This document shows, piece by piece, positions 18,757 through 28,424 of a stretch of DNA of 44,606 bases. Position numbers and translations under genes: made by a program. Source of the DNA: Aquabacterium sp. (GTDB lineage: Bacteria; Pseudomonadota; Gammaproteobacteria; Burkholderiales; Burkholderiaceae_C); the NCBI RefSeq assembly GCF_016234775.1, contig NZ_JACRAH010000038.1, positions 1 to 44,606 of the forward strand, given 5' to 3'. Each line of letters opens with the position of its first letter. Within the stretch, counting starts at the first letter, position 1. Under the pieces are notes generated by a model that had not been told where the DNA came from, did no database searches, and saw only the letters and a list, made by a program, of their open reading frames with translations.

Positions 18757-20091
18757 TCAGGCCTGGACGCTGGCGCGACCGATGCTGTCGTAGCTCAGGC
18801 CGGCCTGCTTGACCAGCGCGGGCTCGTACAGATTGCGGCCGTCGAAAATGACCGGCGTCTTCAGGCTGGACTTGATCTTCTCGAAGTCAGGGCTGCGGAA
18901 TTCCTTCCACTCCGTGACGATGATCAGCGCGTCGGCGCCTTGCAGTGCAGCATTCGGGCTGTCGGCGTACTTCAGGCGAGGCTCGTCGCCAAAGATGCGC
19001 TTGGCTTCCGGCATGGCCACAGGGTCATAGACCGTGACGGTGGCGCCGCGCTGGAACAGTTCGGCCAGCACCACACGGCTGGTGGCTTCACGCATGTCGT
19101 CCGTGTTGGGCTTGAAGGCCAGGCCCCAGACAGCAAAGTGCTTGCCCGTCAGATCGGCACCAAAGCGCTTGACGACCTTGTTGACCAGCACGGTCTTCTG
19201 GCGCTCGTTGGCGTCTTCCACAGCCTTGAGGACCAGCAGTTCCTGGTCTTCGCCGCTGGCAGTCTTGATCAGGGCCTTCACATCCTTGGGGAAGCAGCTG
19301 CCACCGTAGCCGCAGCCCGCGTACAGGAAGTGCGTGCCGATGCGCTGGTCGGAGCCAATCCCCAGGCGAACCTGTTCGATGTCTGCGCCCATCTTCTCGG
19401 CCAGCAAGGCCAGCTCGTTCATGAAGCTGATGCGGGTGGCCAGCATGGCGTTGGCAGCGTACTTGGTCAGCTCGGCACTGCGCACGTCCATCACGATCAG
19501 GCGTTCGTGGTTGCGGTTGAAGGGGGCGTAGAGCGCGCGCATCAGCAAAATGGCCTGCTCGTCATCGGCGCCCACCACGATGCGGTCCGGACGCATGAAG
19601 TCGTCCACGGCCGCGCCTTCCTTGAGGAACTCGGGGTTGGAGACGACGGCGTACTGCACGTCGCTGCCACGCTTGGCCAGCTCGTCGGCCACAGCGGCAC
19701 GCACCTTGTCGGCGGTACCCACGGGCACGGTGGACTTATCGACGATGACCTTGTAGTCGGTCATCAGGCGGCCGATGTTGCGGGCGGCTGCCAGCACGTA
19801 TTGCAGGTCGGCGGACCCGTCCTCATCGGGGGGCGTGCCCACGGCGATGAACTGGATGGTGCCGTGCGCCACGGCGCGGGCGATGTCGGTCGTGAACGAG
19901 AGCCTGCCTGCCTTGACGTTGCGCTCGACCACCTTGTCCAGGCCGGGCTCGTGGATGGGGATCCCACCCTCCTCCAGAATCCGGATCTTGTTGGGGTCGA
20001 CGTCCAGGCAGAGCACATCGTTGCCCATTTCGGCCAGACATGCGCCTGTCACCAGGCCCACATAGCCGGTGCCAACAACTGATACTTTCAT
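18757..20091 (-). CDS. ugd: UDP-glucose 6-dehydrogenase
   Basis: Ugd oxidises UDP-glucose to UDP-glucuronate with two NAD+. The 444-residue protein begins [21 protein letters not shown] (Rossmann GxGYVG), contains the catalytic Cys in YGGSCFPKD at about 270, the central helix [13 protein letters not shown] and the C-terminal UDP-binding [15 protein letters not shown]. Length and motifs are standard. With the UDP-glucuronate 4-epimerase gene 3.7 kb upstream on the same strand it would supply UDP-glucuronate and UDP-galacturonate for surface glycans. It lies 68 bases downstream of the DUF1501 gene and may be co-transcribed with it. Confidence 0.97.
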   Translation of the reverse strand: MKVSVVGTGYVGLVTGACLAEMGNDVLCLDVDPNKIRILEEGGIPIHEPGLDKVVERNVKAGRLSFTTDIARAVAHGTIQFIAVGTPPDEDGSADLQYVLAAARNIGRLMTDYKVIVDKSTVPVGTADKVRAAVADELAKRGSDVQYAVVSNPEFLKEGAAVDDFMRPDRIVVGADDEQAILLMRALYAPFNRNHERLIVMDVRSAELTKYAANAMLATRISFMNELALLAEKMGADIEQVRLGIGSDQRIGTHFLYAGCGYGGSCFPKDVKALIKTASGEDQELLVLKAVEDANERQKTVLVNKVVKRFGADLTGKHFAVWGLAFKPNTDDMREATSRVVLAELFQRGATVTVYDPVAMPEAKRIFGDEPRLKYADSPNAALQGADALIIVTEWKEFRSPDFEKIKSSLKTPVIFDGRNLYEPALVKQAGLSYDSIGRASVQA

Positions 20092-20159
20092 GGTGTGAGG
20101 CTGTTTGTTGTGAAATCAGTCGGATTTTGACAGACGCAGACGGATTTCGGTCGTTGATA

Positions 20160-21707
20160 TTAGGCCATGAACCCGATGTCCTTGAATGAGGCATCGAAGT
20201 TGCCTATGTTGGGGGCCAAGGGGTTGCCAGAAGACGTGCCGCTTAACTCGTCGTCCGAGAGTCCCATCCATTTGCCGAGGGTGTAGACCACCTGGTCGAC
20301 AGATATCTCGGGCAGGAGTACGCCACCTCTGAGCAGTTGATCGCTGAAAAACTCGCCGTCACCGTCAAAGGCCCTGAATTGCGGATATCGCCCATAGACC
20401 TCGCCACCTTTGACGGCGCCACCAATGACGAAATGATGCCCCCCCCAGCCGTGGTCACAGCCGTCGCCATTGTTGACCAGAGCTCTGCCGAACTCGGATG
20501 CCGTGAAGGTGGTGACTTGCGAGCGCATGTCGCCGCCCGGCATCTGGGTCAGACACTTCTGGAAGTAGTCGACCGCATGGTCGAGTTTGGCCATGAGGTT
20601 GCCGTGCTGACGCAGCAAATCGCTGTGGGTGTCAAACCCGCCTAGCGACACCATGAATACCTGTCTCTTGGCCCCGATGCCACTGCCGCTGCGTGCAGAG
20701 ATCATCCGGGCGACCAGTTGCAGTTGAAGCGCCAACGAGTTGAACTGGTTGCTGCCATCGTTGGGGTTGGTGTAGCGCAGCAAGGGGTCTGCTTGAGACG
20801 TGCTGCCGGGCGTCCCCCAGGGCAAGAGGGAGGCGGCGGGCAGGTTTTGCTTGAGCGCGGATTCGCTGTCCAGGGCGCGACTGACGACCCGTTGGTAGTC
20901 GCCAGTGATCAAGTCAGCGGTGTAGTTGGTGGATGCCGCGCTACGTACAGCCCTGTAGATCGCATCACTGCCAAAGGTTTGACCGTTGCCGCCCGCCATG
21001 AGCTGAAAACCGCTGGATCCCAACATATAGGGCATGGTGGTTTGCCCATTGAGCCACACGGCATTGTTGTCAACGCCAATCGCGCTGAAGGTCTTGTTGG
21101 TATTGAGGCTCGACAGGCGGTCCATCAGCAGCCCGCCCCAGCCACCCAGCCCCCCCTCTGGCTCGAAGGACTGCCAGGTGGCGGTCTGATCGTTGTGGGA
21201 GTACAGCTTGCGCGGCAGCGGGAACGAGTCGTCCAGCAGGTCAATCTTGGTGGTGGGCTGCACAAGCGGCCCCACATTGGCCACGATGGCGGCGGAAGAT
21301 TGGTTGTAGAGCGCCTGAATGCGTTTGAGTTGCGGGTGCAGCGCGAAGCTGCGTCCAGTATTGAGGTTCAGGCTGTTGCGATGGTTGATGTTCAGCAGGC
21401 TGGCCTTGTTGAGCGCGATGGACACAACATTGTCAGGTGCGACGATGCCGGCAACTTGCGCCATCACGGCTGGGTCGCGGGAGGCGCTGTAGCAGCGCCA
21501 TGAAATCTCATCGACGGGAATGACTGTGTTGTGTGCATCGTTGCCTCCAGCCAGGAAGATGCATACCAGCGCTTTGTAATCGGCGTTGCTGGATTGGGCC
21601 GACGCGTTCTGAATCGCAGCCAGATTGGTCAGCCAGGCGCCGCAAGCACCCATGGCGCCCAGTGAGGATGTGTGGCGCAGAAATTGTCGGCGGTTGATCG
21701 GTTTCAT
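20160..21707 (-). CDS. DUF1501-family exported protein (Tat signal)
   Basis: The 515-residue protein has a twin-arginine leader (MKPINRRQFLRHTSSLG, cleavage after ASA near residue 38) and matches DUF1501, a sulfatase/alkaline-phosphatase-like fold: KALVCIFLAGGNDAHNTVIP near the N-terminus, SLGGFDTHS, TFTASEFGRALVNNGDGCDHGWGGHHFVIGG. The conserved Asp/His residues in these motifs resemble metal ligands of that superfamily. Its activity is unknown. The ATG at 21707 is preferred to 21713 because it puts the twin arginines in the usual place. It starts seven bases after the DUF1800 gene, a pair that recurs widely in bacteria, implying joint function in the periplasm or at the surface. Confidence 0.9.
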   Translation of the reverse strand: MKPINRRQFLRHTSSLGAMGACGAWLTNLAAIQNASAQSSNADYKALVCIFLAGGNDAHNTVIPVDEISWRCYSASRDPAVMAQVAGIVAPDNVVSIALNKASLLNINHRNSLNLNTGRSFALHPQLKRIQALYNQSSAAIVANVGPLVQPTTKIDLLDDSFPLPRKLYSHNDQTATWQSFEPEGGLGGWGGLLMDRLSSLNTNKTFSAIGVDNNAVWLNGQTTMPYMLGSSGFQLMAGGNGQTFGSDAIYRAVRSAASTNYTADLITGDYQRVVSRALDSESALKQNLPAASLLPWGTPGSTSQADPLLRYTNPNDGSNQFNSLALQLQLVARMISARSGSGIGAKRQVFMVSLGGFDTHSDLLRQHGNLMAKLDHAVDYFQKCLTQMPGGDMRSQVTTFTASEFGRALVNNGDGCDHGWGGHHFVIGGAVKGGEVYGRYPQFRAFDGDGEFFSDQLLRGGVLLPEISVDQVVYTLGKWMGLSDDELSGTSSGNPLAPNIGNFDASFKDIGFMA

Positions 21708-21714
21708 CTGCATC

Positions 21715-23625
21715 TCACTTGATCATCAGGAACTCAGGTGACACCGCCACCATGGCGATGGCCGTCCAGACGCGCTTGTCCAGCGCGCTGTTGATGGCTT
21801 GTCCGTTGGTCGGCGTGCCATCAGGTTGCGGCACGGGTACTGTGTCGAGTGCACTGATGACGTTCTGCCGGAGCCCATCGCTGATGGTGCCGCCCAGGAG
21901 TCGATCTGCCACGTGTTGAGCCAATGTGCCAGCGTCGTGCGCCATGGCCCGCTGCTCGATGAGTTGCAGTGTGACATTGCGTTGCGGGATGGTTTCCAGT
22001 TGGCAAGTCACGGCGGCATCCTGCAGCGCCTTGTTGGCAGCCACCTTGCTGTCCAGGGATAGGATGTATTGCTGGACTTGAGGCGTGAATGCGCCGCAGC
22101 GGCCATCGGTGTCTGCCACGCTGCTGGGGCCGATGCCGTTGGCAAGCAGATCCAGTACCGCGTTGACGTAACCGGTCACCGTGGTTTCGTTGGTAATCTG
22201 CAGTTCAGGGGCGACCAGACCTGCACTGCCCAGCTGGCTTTGAGGGGGAACGTAACCAGGCCTGAAGAAGTTGAAAACCGATGGGGCATAAAGGGGTGTT
22301 TGGCCCCAGGAGTTGGCATCGCTTGTGTTCCCGATCGACACGTATGGGATTCTTGTCGTGCCTGCGGTGTCCAGCAAAGATGAGGAGACGGACAGGGTCG
22401 GACTTGAGAGATTGAATGCCCTTAGCAGGCTGGTCAGTCGAAGTATGGGTTCACGCAACTTGCCCTGCTTGGGATTGATCAACGCATCCTGACTGCGGGC
22501 TTCCTGGTCGAGCAGGATCGCTTTGACGACATCTTTGATGTTGCCGCCCGTGTTCAAGAACCGTTGCGCAACACGGGCCACGTAATCGGGCGAAGGGTTG
22601 CTGGTCACCAATCGCTGTATCAACTGTCGACAAATGAACGGCGCGGTGTTTGGATGGGACGCCAGTCTGTCCAGGGCTTTGGTCAGGCTGTCCTGAGGGT
22701 CGGGCGGATCCTGGGCCGGGATCGTGATGCCCAGGAAACTTTTTTCCGAGGTGGAGTGATAGGCAGGAAACGCCATCATGGGGTGATAGCCCGCTTCCGG
22801 GTCCTTGCAGGCCGGGGCGTCCATGATGCACAGGCTGTCGGCTATCCCAGCGTAGGCCGCCCCTCTGTAGTCAGACCAGCCTGTAAAAACTTTGGCGAGT
22901 CCTTTGATGTCGTTGCTGGCGTAGGTTTCGATTGGTTTGCCTCGGGCGTCCAACTTGTTGGATCCATCCAGGTTGAGTTCGTACAGCCCGATGGAGAACA
23001 GCTGCATGACCTCTCGAGCGTAGTTCTCGTCCGGGAAGTGTCCAAGCGTTGGTGCCTCTTTGGTATTGCCTCGGTAGGTGAGGTAGTGCCCCATGGCGGG
23101 GCTCTTGGTCACCGCTTCCAGCAGCTCACGGTAGGAGCCGTTGAGGTTGGCATCCAGCATGTCCATGTAGCCGGCAACCTTGTTTGGCGCGCGAACGGCA
23201 AGGCCCTCATCGTTCAGGGAGATCACGAAAATTTCGGATAAGGTAAAAGCCAACCTGGCTCGCAATTGGGCGTTGTCGAGCAAGGCGCGCGTGTAGAAAG
23301 CCTCGATGATTTGCGCCGGTCCTGCTTGCGCTGTGGCCGTGCCGGGGTTGTCGGCCTTGATCTCCGCATTCCTGCGGGTCATGAACTCCCGGAATGTGAA
23401 GCCAGGCTGAAGCGCGAATTGCTCGTCAATCCACGCCTCGTAGCCGATCGACATCAGGCGGTTGATGTTGATTTCATCCGGGCCAAAGGTGGCTTGGGCG
23501 AGGAAACGGGTGGCTTGCGCCCGATCCTGTGGTTTGTCGCTGCTTGTGTCTGGTACGCAGCCCACCACGAAGATCGCCAAGGTGTTGCACAGCAAGAGTG
23601 TCGCCCACCGCCAGATACCGTTCAT
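21715..23625 (-). CDS. DUF1800-family exported protein, possible lipoprotein
   Basis: The 636-residue product belongs to DUF1800: RFLAQATFGPDEININRLMSIGYEAWIDEQF, LRARLAFTLSEIFV, FPDENYAREVMQLFSIGLYELN and AKVFTGWSDY are family hallmarks. The N-terminus is a signal peptide with a lipobox-like FVVGC (Cys about residue 23), so it may be lipid-anchored. The ATG at 23625 has an AGG-rich binding site seven bases upstream; a GTG at 23637 adds four residues. It contains several insertions and many Ser/Thr/Asn. Biochemical function is unknown; it is paired with DUF1501 downstream. Codon choice looks less GC-biased by eye than in neighbouring genes, which was not computed. Confidence 0.9.
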   Translation of the reverse strand: MNGIWRWATLLLCNTLAIFVVGCVPDTSSDKPQDRAQATRFLAQATFGPDEININRLMSIGYEAWIDEQFALQPGFTFREFMTRRNAEIKADNPGTATAQAGPAQIIEAFYTRALLDNAQLRARLAFTLSEIFVISLNDEGLAVRAPNKVAGYMDMLDANLNGSYRELLEAVTKSPAMGHYLTYRGNTKEAPTLGHFPDENYAREVMQLFSIGLYELNLDGSNKLDARGKPIETYASNDIKGLAKVFTGWSDYRGAAYAGIADSLCIMDAPACKDPEAGYHPMMAFPAYHSTSEKSFLGITIPAQDPPDPQDSLTKALDRLASHPNTAPFICRQLIQRLVTSNPSPDYVARVAQRFLNTGGNIKDVVKAILLDQEARSQDALINPKQGKLREPILRLTSLLRAFNLSSPTLSVSSSLLDTAGTTRIPYVSIGNTSDANSWGQTPLYAPSVFNFFRPGYVPPQSQLGSAGLVAPELQITNETTVTGYVNAVLDLLANGIGPSSVADTDGRCGAFTPQVQQYILSLDSKVAANKALQDAAVTCQLETIPQRNVTLQLIEQRAMAHDAGTLAQHVADRLLGGTISDGLRQNVISALDTVPVPQPDGTPTNGQAINSALDKRVWTAIAMVAVSPEFLMIK

Positions 23626-23722
23626 GCTTGCCCTCACTCGTATCGATTGCCATTAATCGTAGGCTGGAGCCTGAGTCTGGGGCTTGGCTTTTGTTGCTTG
23701 ATGTAACGATGTGAGGGCTACT

Positions 23723-23746
23723 CCGCCCCCTAGGACAAGGGGGCGG
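23723..23746. terminator. GC-rich hairpin between the epimerase and DUF1800 genes
   Basis: CCGCCCCCT (23723-23731) and AGGGGGCGG (23738-23746) form a perfect 9-bp stem around AGGACA, in the 151-base gap after the epimerase stop. It lacks a T-run on the minus strand; it may end or attenuate transcription from the epimerase into DUF1800. Confidence 0.4.
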
Positions 23747-23776
23747 TGGTCATTTTGAGGCGATGGTCGCCCGGTG

Positions 23777-24796
23777 CTAACCCTTGAAGTAGGCTTGGTG
23801 CCACGATGTGAAATGGTTGATGCCCGTGGCCAGATCAGTGTGGCCGCGCGTTCCCGTCCATTCGGCCAGGGCATCCACATTGGCATAGGTGGCGGCCACA
23901 TCGCCTGGGGCCATGGGCTGCAGATCCAGCCTGGCCTTGCAGCCCAACGCGCGCTCCAGGGTCTGGATGAAATCCATCAAGGCAATGGGTTCGCTGTTGC
24001 CGATGTTGAAAACCCGGTAGGGCGCCCAGGAGGAGGCCGCGCTGGGGTTCTCGCGGTCGAAGTCTGGTTGCGACTGCGGGGGGCGATCCAGGGTGGCGAT
24101 CACCCCTTTGACGATGTCGTCGATGTAGGTGAAGTCGCGTTGCATCTGGCCGTGGTTGAACACCTTGATGGGCTCACCAGCCAGGATGGCTCGTGTGAAC
24201 AGCATGGGAGCCATGTCAGGGCGGCCCCATGGGCCATACACCGTGAAGAACCGCAGGCCGGTGGTGGGCAAACCGTAAAGATGGCTGTAGGTGTGCGCCA
24301 TCAGCTCGTTGGCCTTCTTGGTGGCCGCGTACAGGCTCACGGGGTGGTCGACCGCGTCCTGCTCGGAAAAGGGCATGCGCACATTGCCTCCGTATACGCT
24401 GGAACTGCTGGCATAAACCAGGTGGCCTGTTTGATGGTGGCGGCAGGCTTCCAACACGTTGACGAAGCCAGCGAGGTTGGATTGCACGTACGCGTGGGGG
24501 TTCTCCAGTGAATAACGAACCCCGGCCTGGGCAGCCAGGTGCACCACTCCATCGAACTGCTCCTGGTCGAACAGGTTTTGCAGGGCCGCGTTATCGACGA
24601 TGTCCAGCAACTCGAACCGGAAAGGCGCGCCGGGGCGCTGCGATGCAATATGGGCGATCCGGTCTCTTTTCAGTTGCGGATCGTAGTAGTCATTGAGGTT
24701 GTCGATGCCGATGACGGTGTCGCCGCGCTGGAGCAGCGACAGGCATACGTGCATGCCAATGAATCCGGCCGCGCCGGTAACCAGTACTTTGCTCAT
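23777..24796 (-). CDS. UDP-glucuronate 4-epimerase (NAD-dependent epimerase)
   Basis: The 339-residue SDR begins [22 protein letters not shown], with the catalytic triad region YASSSSVYG and YAATKKANE (YxxxK). [37 protein letters not shown] and [37 protein letters not shown] are typical of enzymes converting UDP-glucuronate to UDP-galacturonate (LspL/GAE type). The ATG at 24796 starts exactly at the Rossmann strand; an extension to 24814 has no support. It is divergent from rfbB, and ugd further along the same strand makes its substrate. A related epimerase specificity cannot be excluded. Confidence 0.88.
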   Translation of the reverse strand: MSKVLVTGAAGFIGMHVCLSLLQRGDTVIGIDNLNDYYDPQLKRDRIAHIASQRPGAPFRFELLDIVDNAALQNLFDQEQFDGVVHLAAQAGVRYSLENPHAYVQSNLAGFVNVLEACRHHQTGHLVYASSSSVYGGNVRMPFSEQDAVDHPVSLYAATKKANELMAHTYSHLYGLPTTGLRFFTVYGPWGRPDMAPMLFTRAILAGEPIKVFNHGQMQRDFTYIDDIVKGVIATLDRPPQSQPDFDRENPSAASSWAPYRVFNIGNSEPIALMDFIQTLERALGCKARLDLQPMAPGDVAATYANVDALAEWTGTRGHTDLATGINHFTSWHQAYFKG

Positions 24797-24914
24797 GGCG
24801 AGATTGTCGGGCATTCAGTCTGGCGTGTTGTCGCCTTGCAGGTGCCATATCCAGGGCGGGGGTCTGCATAATGCATGGTTTGATGCACATGGTCCGAGCA
24901 CGGAGCAACCCAAT

Positions 24915-25997
24915 ATGATTCTGATTACAGGCGGCGCCGGTTTCATCGGTGGCAACTTTGTTCACCATTGGTTCGAGCGGCAGACCAGCTTGGGACTGAA
25001 CGCGCTGGAGCCTGTTGTCGTATTCGACAAACTAACTTACGCCGGCAATCCGAACACGATTGCCGATCACCTGAAATCCGGTCGCGCCACCTTGCTTCAA
25101 GCCGATATTGCCGACCGTGAAGCCGTAAGGCAGGCCATGAGTCAGTATCGCCCGCGCGCCATCTTGCACTTCGCCGCAGAAAGCCATGTGGATCGCTCCA
25201 TTCATGGGCCGGGTGAGTTCATTCAGACGAATATGGTGGGGACGTTCAGTCTGCTGGAAGAAACCCGCCAGTATTGGGGGCAGATGGCCGAAGCGGAGAA
25301 AGCGGCTTTCCGTTTCCTGCATGTCTCAACTGACGAGGTTTACGGATCGCTGTCTGATACCGACCCTGCGTTCTCCGAAACCACGCCCTACGCGCCCAAC
25401 AGCCCTTACTCGGCCAGCAAGGCTGGAAGCGACCACCTGGTGCGTGCCTATCACCATACCTATGGCCTGCCCACGCTGACCACCAATTGCAGCAACAACT
25501 ACGGCCCTTATCACTTCCCTGAGAAGTTGATCCCGCTGATGATCCTCAATGCACTGGAAGGCAAGCCTCTGCCGGTGTATGGCGATGGCCTCAACATCCG
25601 CGACTGGCTGTACGTGCGCGATCACTGTGAAGCCATCTGCAAGGTACTGGAAAAGGGCCGCACGGGTGAAACCTACAACGTGGGTGGCATCAACGAGATC
25701 AAGAACATCGATGTGGTGACCACGATCTGCCGCAAGCTCGATGAACTGCGCCCGCGCGCCGATGGCAGCCCATACGAAAGCCTCATTACCTACGTGAAGG
25801 ACCGTCCGGGCCACGATCGCCGCTACGCCATCGATCCGCGCAAGATTCAAAGCGAGATCGGCTGGGCACCGGCCGAGACTTTCGAGTCCGGCATCAACAA
25901 GACCGTGAACTGGTACTTGGAGAACAACGCCTGGATCGACACCGTGCGTTCGGGCTCCTACCGCGACTGGATCGCACAGAACTACGCGGGGCGTTGA
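24915..25997 (+). CDS. rfbB: dTDP-glucose 4,6-dehydratase
   Basis: RfbB (RmlB) converts dTDP-glucose to dTDP-4-keto-6-deoxyglucose, the second step to dTDP-L-rhamnose. The 360-residue protein starts [19 protein letters not shown], has the catalytic STDEVYG and YSASKAGSD (YxxxK) motifs, and [20 protein letters not shown]. It is the first gene of rfbB-rfbD-rfbA-rfbC; the stop overlaps the rfbD ATG by one base (TGATG). The long open frame before 24915 is non-family sequence that overlaps the divergent epimerase. Confidence 0.97.
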   Translation: MILITGGAGFIGGNFVHHWFERQTSLGLNALEPVVVFDKLTYAGNPNTIADHLKSGRATLLQADIADREAVRQAMSQYRPRAILHFAAESHVDRSIHGPGEFIQTNMVGTFSLLEETRQYWGQMAEAEKAAFRFLHVSTDEVYGSLSDTDPAFSETTPYAPNSPYSASKAGSDHLVRAYHHTYGLPTLTTNCSNNYGPYHFPEKLIPLMILNALEGKPLPVYGDGLNIRDWLYVRDHCEAICKVLEKGRTGETYNVGGINEIKNIDVVTTICRKLDELRPRADGSPYESLITYVKDRPGHDRRYAIDPRKIQSEIGWAPAETFESGINKTVNWYLENNAWIDTVRSGSYRDWIAQNYAGR

Positions 25998-26911
25998 TGA
26001 AGATCCTTCTTCTAGGCAAAGGTGGCCAGGTTGGTTGGGAGTTGCAGCGAGCCCTGGTGCCGCTGGGGCATCTCGACGCGTTCGATCATGACTCCCTGGG
26101 GCCTGCTGCCGCGCCGCATCTGCGCGCCAATTTCGCGAAGCCGGATGATCTGGTCGAGCTGATTTGCCTGCTTCAGCCCGATGTGATTGTCAATGCTGCC
26201 GCTCACACGGCGGTGGACAAAGCCGAGAGCGAGCCCGAACTGGCGCGCCTGCTGAATGCCACCACGCCAGGTGTCATCGCGGGCGAAGCCGCCCGTCTGG
26301 GCGCGCTGTTGGTGCACTACAGCACCGACTATGTGTTCGATGGCAGCGGCGATGCACCGCGAGCCGAGGATGCCGCAACGGGGCCACTGAGCGTCTACGG
26401 GCAGACCAAACTCGAGGGCGAACAGCTCATCCAGGCCAGCGGTTGCCGCCACCTGATCTTGCGTACCAGCTGGGTGTACGCAGCGCGAGGTGGTAACTTT
26501 GCCAAGACCATGTTGCGTCTGGCCACCGAGCGTGATGAGCTGAAAGTGATCAACGATCAGATCGGTGCGCCAACCGGCGCAGATCTGCTGGCCGACGTCA
26601 CCGCGCATGCCATCATGGCTGTGCGCCGTCAGCCTGAACTGGCCGGGCTCTACCACCTCGTTGCGAGTGGCCAGACCAACTGGCACGATTACGCCCGTTT
26701 CGTGATTGAATGGGCTCGCGCCAAGGGCGTGCCCTTGAAGATTGCCCCGGATGCCGTGCTGGCCACCTCCACAAGCGCCTATCCGACGCCGGCCAGACGA
26801 CCGTTGAACTCGCGTCTGGACACGAGCAAGATCCAACATGCACTGGGCCTGACCTTGCCGCACTGGCAGCAGGGGGTGGTGCGCATGCTGACCGAAATCA
26901 TTGAAAGGTGA
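25997..26911 (+). CDS. rfbD: dTDP-4-dehydrorhamnose reductase
   Basis: RfbD (RmlD) performs the final NADPH-dependent reduction to dTDP-L-rhamnose. The 304-residue SDR has the Rossmann start [32 protein letters not shown], the YSTDYVFDG motif and YGQTKLEGE (YxxxK), then [20 protein letters not shown] and [11 protein letters not shown]. The ATG at 25997 overlaps the rfbB stop. It lies within the four-gene rhamnose operon. Confidence 0.96.
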   Translation: MKILLLGKGGQVGWELQRALVPLGHLDAFDHDSLGPAAAPHLRANFAKPDDLVELICLLQPDVIVNAAAHTAVDKAESEPELARLLNATTPGVIAGEAARLGALLVHYSTDYVFDGSGDAPRAEDAATGPLSVYGQTKLEGEQLIQASGCRHLILRTSWVYAARGGNFAKTMLRLATERDELKVINDQIGAPTGADLLADVTAHAIMAVRRQPELAGLYHLVASGQTNWHDYARFVIEWARAKGVPLKIAPDAVLATSTSAYPTPARRPLNSRLDTSKIQHALGLTLPHWQQGVVRMLTEIIER

Positions 26912-26915
26912 ACCC

Positions 26916-27809
26916 ATGACCTCCCGCAATGCACGCAAGGGCATCATCCTGGCAGGTGGCTCCGGCACGCGGCTTCACCCGGCCACGCTGGCCATCAGCA
27001 AGCAATTGCTGCCTGTGTACGACAAGCCCATGGTCTATTACCCGCTCAGCACTCTGATGCTGGCCGGCATCCGCGACATTCTGCTGATCAGCACGCCGCA
27101 AGATACACCTCGTTTCGAAGCTCTCCTGGGCGATGGCAGCCAGTGGGGTCTGAACATGAGCTATTGCGTGCAACCCAGCCCGGACGGTCTGGCGCAGGCA
27201 TTCATCCTGGGGCGCGACTTCGTGGGCAACAACCCCAGCGCACTCGTGCTGGGTGATAACATCTACTACGGCCACGATCTGCAGCGCCTGCTCAACAGTG
27301 CTGCCAGCCGCGATGAGGGCGCTAGTGTGTTCGCCTATCATGTCAACGATCCAGAACGTTACGGTGTAGTGGACTTCAACGAGAAGTACCAAGCCTTGAG
27401 CATCGAAGAAAAGCCCAAGGCGCCGAAGAGCAACTATGCGGTCACGGGCCTGTATTTCTATGACAAGCAGGTTTGCGACATCGCCGCCGATATCAAGCCC
27501 AGCCCGCGTGGCGAACTGGAGATCACCGACGTCAATGCGCGTTACCTGGCGCAAGGCCAATTGAACGTCGAGATCATGGGGCGAGGCTTTGCCTGGCTCG
27601 ACACCGGCACGCACGACAGCCTGCTGGATGCCGGGCAGTTCATCGCCACGCTGGAGAAGCGCCAGGGGCTGAAGGTGGCATGCCCTGAGGAGATTGCCTT
27701 CCGTTCAGGCTGGATCACAGCCGAGCAAGTGCAGAAGCTGGCTCAGCCCATGCTCAAGAACGGCTACGGGCAATATCTGCTCAAGGTCATCAACGACAAG
27801 ATTTATTGA
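26916..27809 (+). CDS. rfbA: Glucose-1-phosphate thymidylyltransferase
   Basis: RfbA (RmlA) makes dTDP-glucose from dTTP and glucose-1-phosphate and is the feedback-controlled entry step to dTDP-rhamnose. The 297-residue protein has the nucleotidyltransferase signature [14 protein letters not shown], followed by [32 protein letters not shown] and [23 protein letters not shown] precedes the ATG at 26916. It starts four bases after rfbD. Confidence 0.97.
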   Translation: MTSRNARKGIILAGGSGTRLHPATLAISKQLLPVYDKPMVYYPLSTLMLAGIRDILLISTPQDTPRFEALLGDGSQWGLNMSYCVQPSPDGLAQAFILGRDFVGNNPSALVLGDNIYYGHDLQRLLNSAASRDEGASVFAYHVNDPERYGVVDFNEKYQALSIEEKPKAPKSNYAVTGLYFYDKQVCDIAADIKPSPRGELEITDVNARYLAQGQLNVEIMGRGFAWLDTGTHDSLLDAGQFIATLEKRQGLKVACPEEIAFRSGWITAEQVQKLAQPMLKNGYGQYLLKVINDKIY

Positions 27810-27814
27810 CTCCC

Positions 27815-28378
27815 ATGAAGCTCATTCCTACCCGTATCCCTGAGGTTGTGATCATCGAGCCGGCCGTGTTCGGCGACGATCGGGGTTGGTTCATGGAGAG
27901 TTTCAATCGGCTTCGTTTCGAGACCGAGTTGATCAGTCTGGGCTTGCCCGTGCCGCGCCCCTTCGTGCAGGACAACCATTCCTGCAGCAAGGCTGGCGTG
28001 CTGCGTGGCCTGCACTTCCAGTTGCCTCCGCATGCCCAGGGCAAATTGGTGCGTGTGGTCAAGGGGGCTGCGTTCGATGTGGCTGTGGACATTCGCAAGG
28101 GATCGGCCACATTCGGTCAGTGGGCTGGCGTTGAGCTCACGGCAGAGAACAAGCGCCAGTTGTGGGTGCCCGAGGGCTTCGCGCATGGGTTCCTGACTTT
28201 GCAGGACGAAACCCACTTCCTCTACAAGACCACCGACTTCTATGCCAAGGACTGCGAGCGCGCGATCCGTTGGAATGATCCCGACATTGGCATCGAATGG
28301 CCCCTCCACGGCTTGGAGGTAACCCTTGCCCCCAAGGATGCCCAGGCTCCCTATTTGAGGGATTCTGACCGGTGCTGA
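27815..28378 (+). CDS. rfbC: dTDP-4-dehydrorhamnose 3,5-epimerase
   Basis: RfbC (RmlC) epimerises C3 and C5 of the keto sugar. The 187-residue cupin protein contains FGDDRGWFMESFN, QDNHSCSKAGVLRGLHFQ with the catalytic His, KLVRVVKGAAFDVAVDIRKGS, and FLYKTTDFYAKDCERAIRWND with the conserved Tyr. It begins five bases after rfbA and completes the dTDP-L-rhamnose set. The next gene starts 46 bases later. Confidence 0.96.
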   Translation: MKLIPTRIPEVVIIEPAVFGDDRGWFMESFNRLRFETELISLGLPVPRPFVQDNHSCSKAGVLRGLHFQLPPHAQGKLVRVVKGAAFDVAVDIRKGSATFGQWAGVELTAENKRQLWVPEGFAHGFLTLQDETHFLYKTTDFYAKDCERAIRWNDPDIGIEWPLHGLEVTLAPKDAQAPYLRDSDRC

Positions 28379-28424
28379 GTGAAACCCAGATGGTGCGTCT
28401 ATAACGGGCATAGATAATCCCGGG

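Noticed and set aside
18643..20082. 479-residue plus-strand frame opposite ugd
   Set aside because: It is antisense to a standard Ugd with all motifs; no family resemblance and no start signal.
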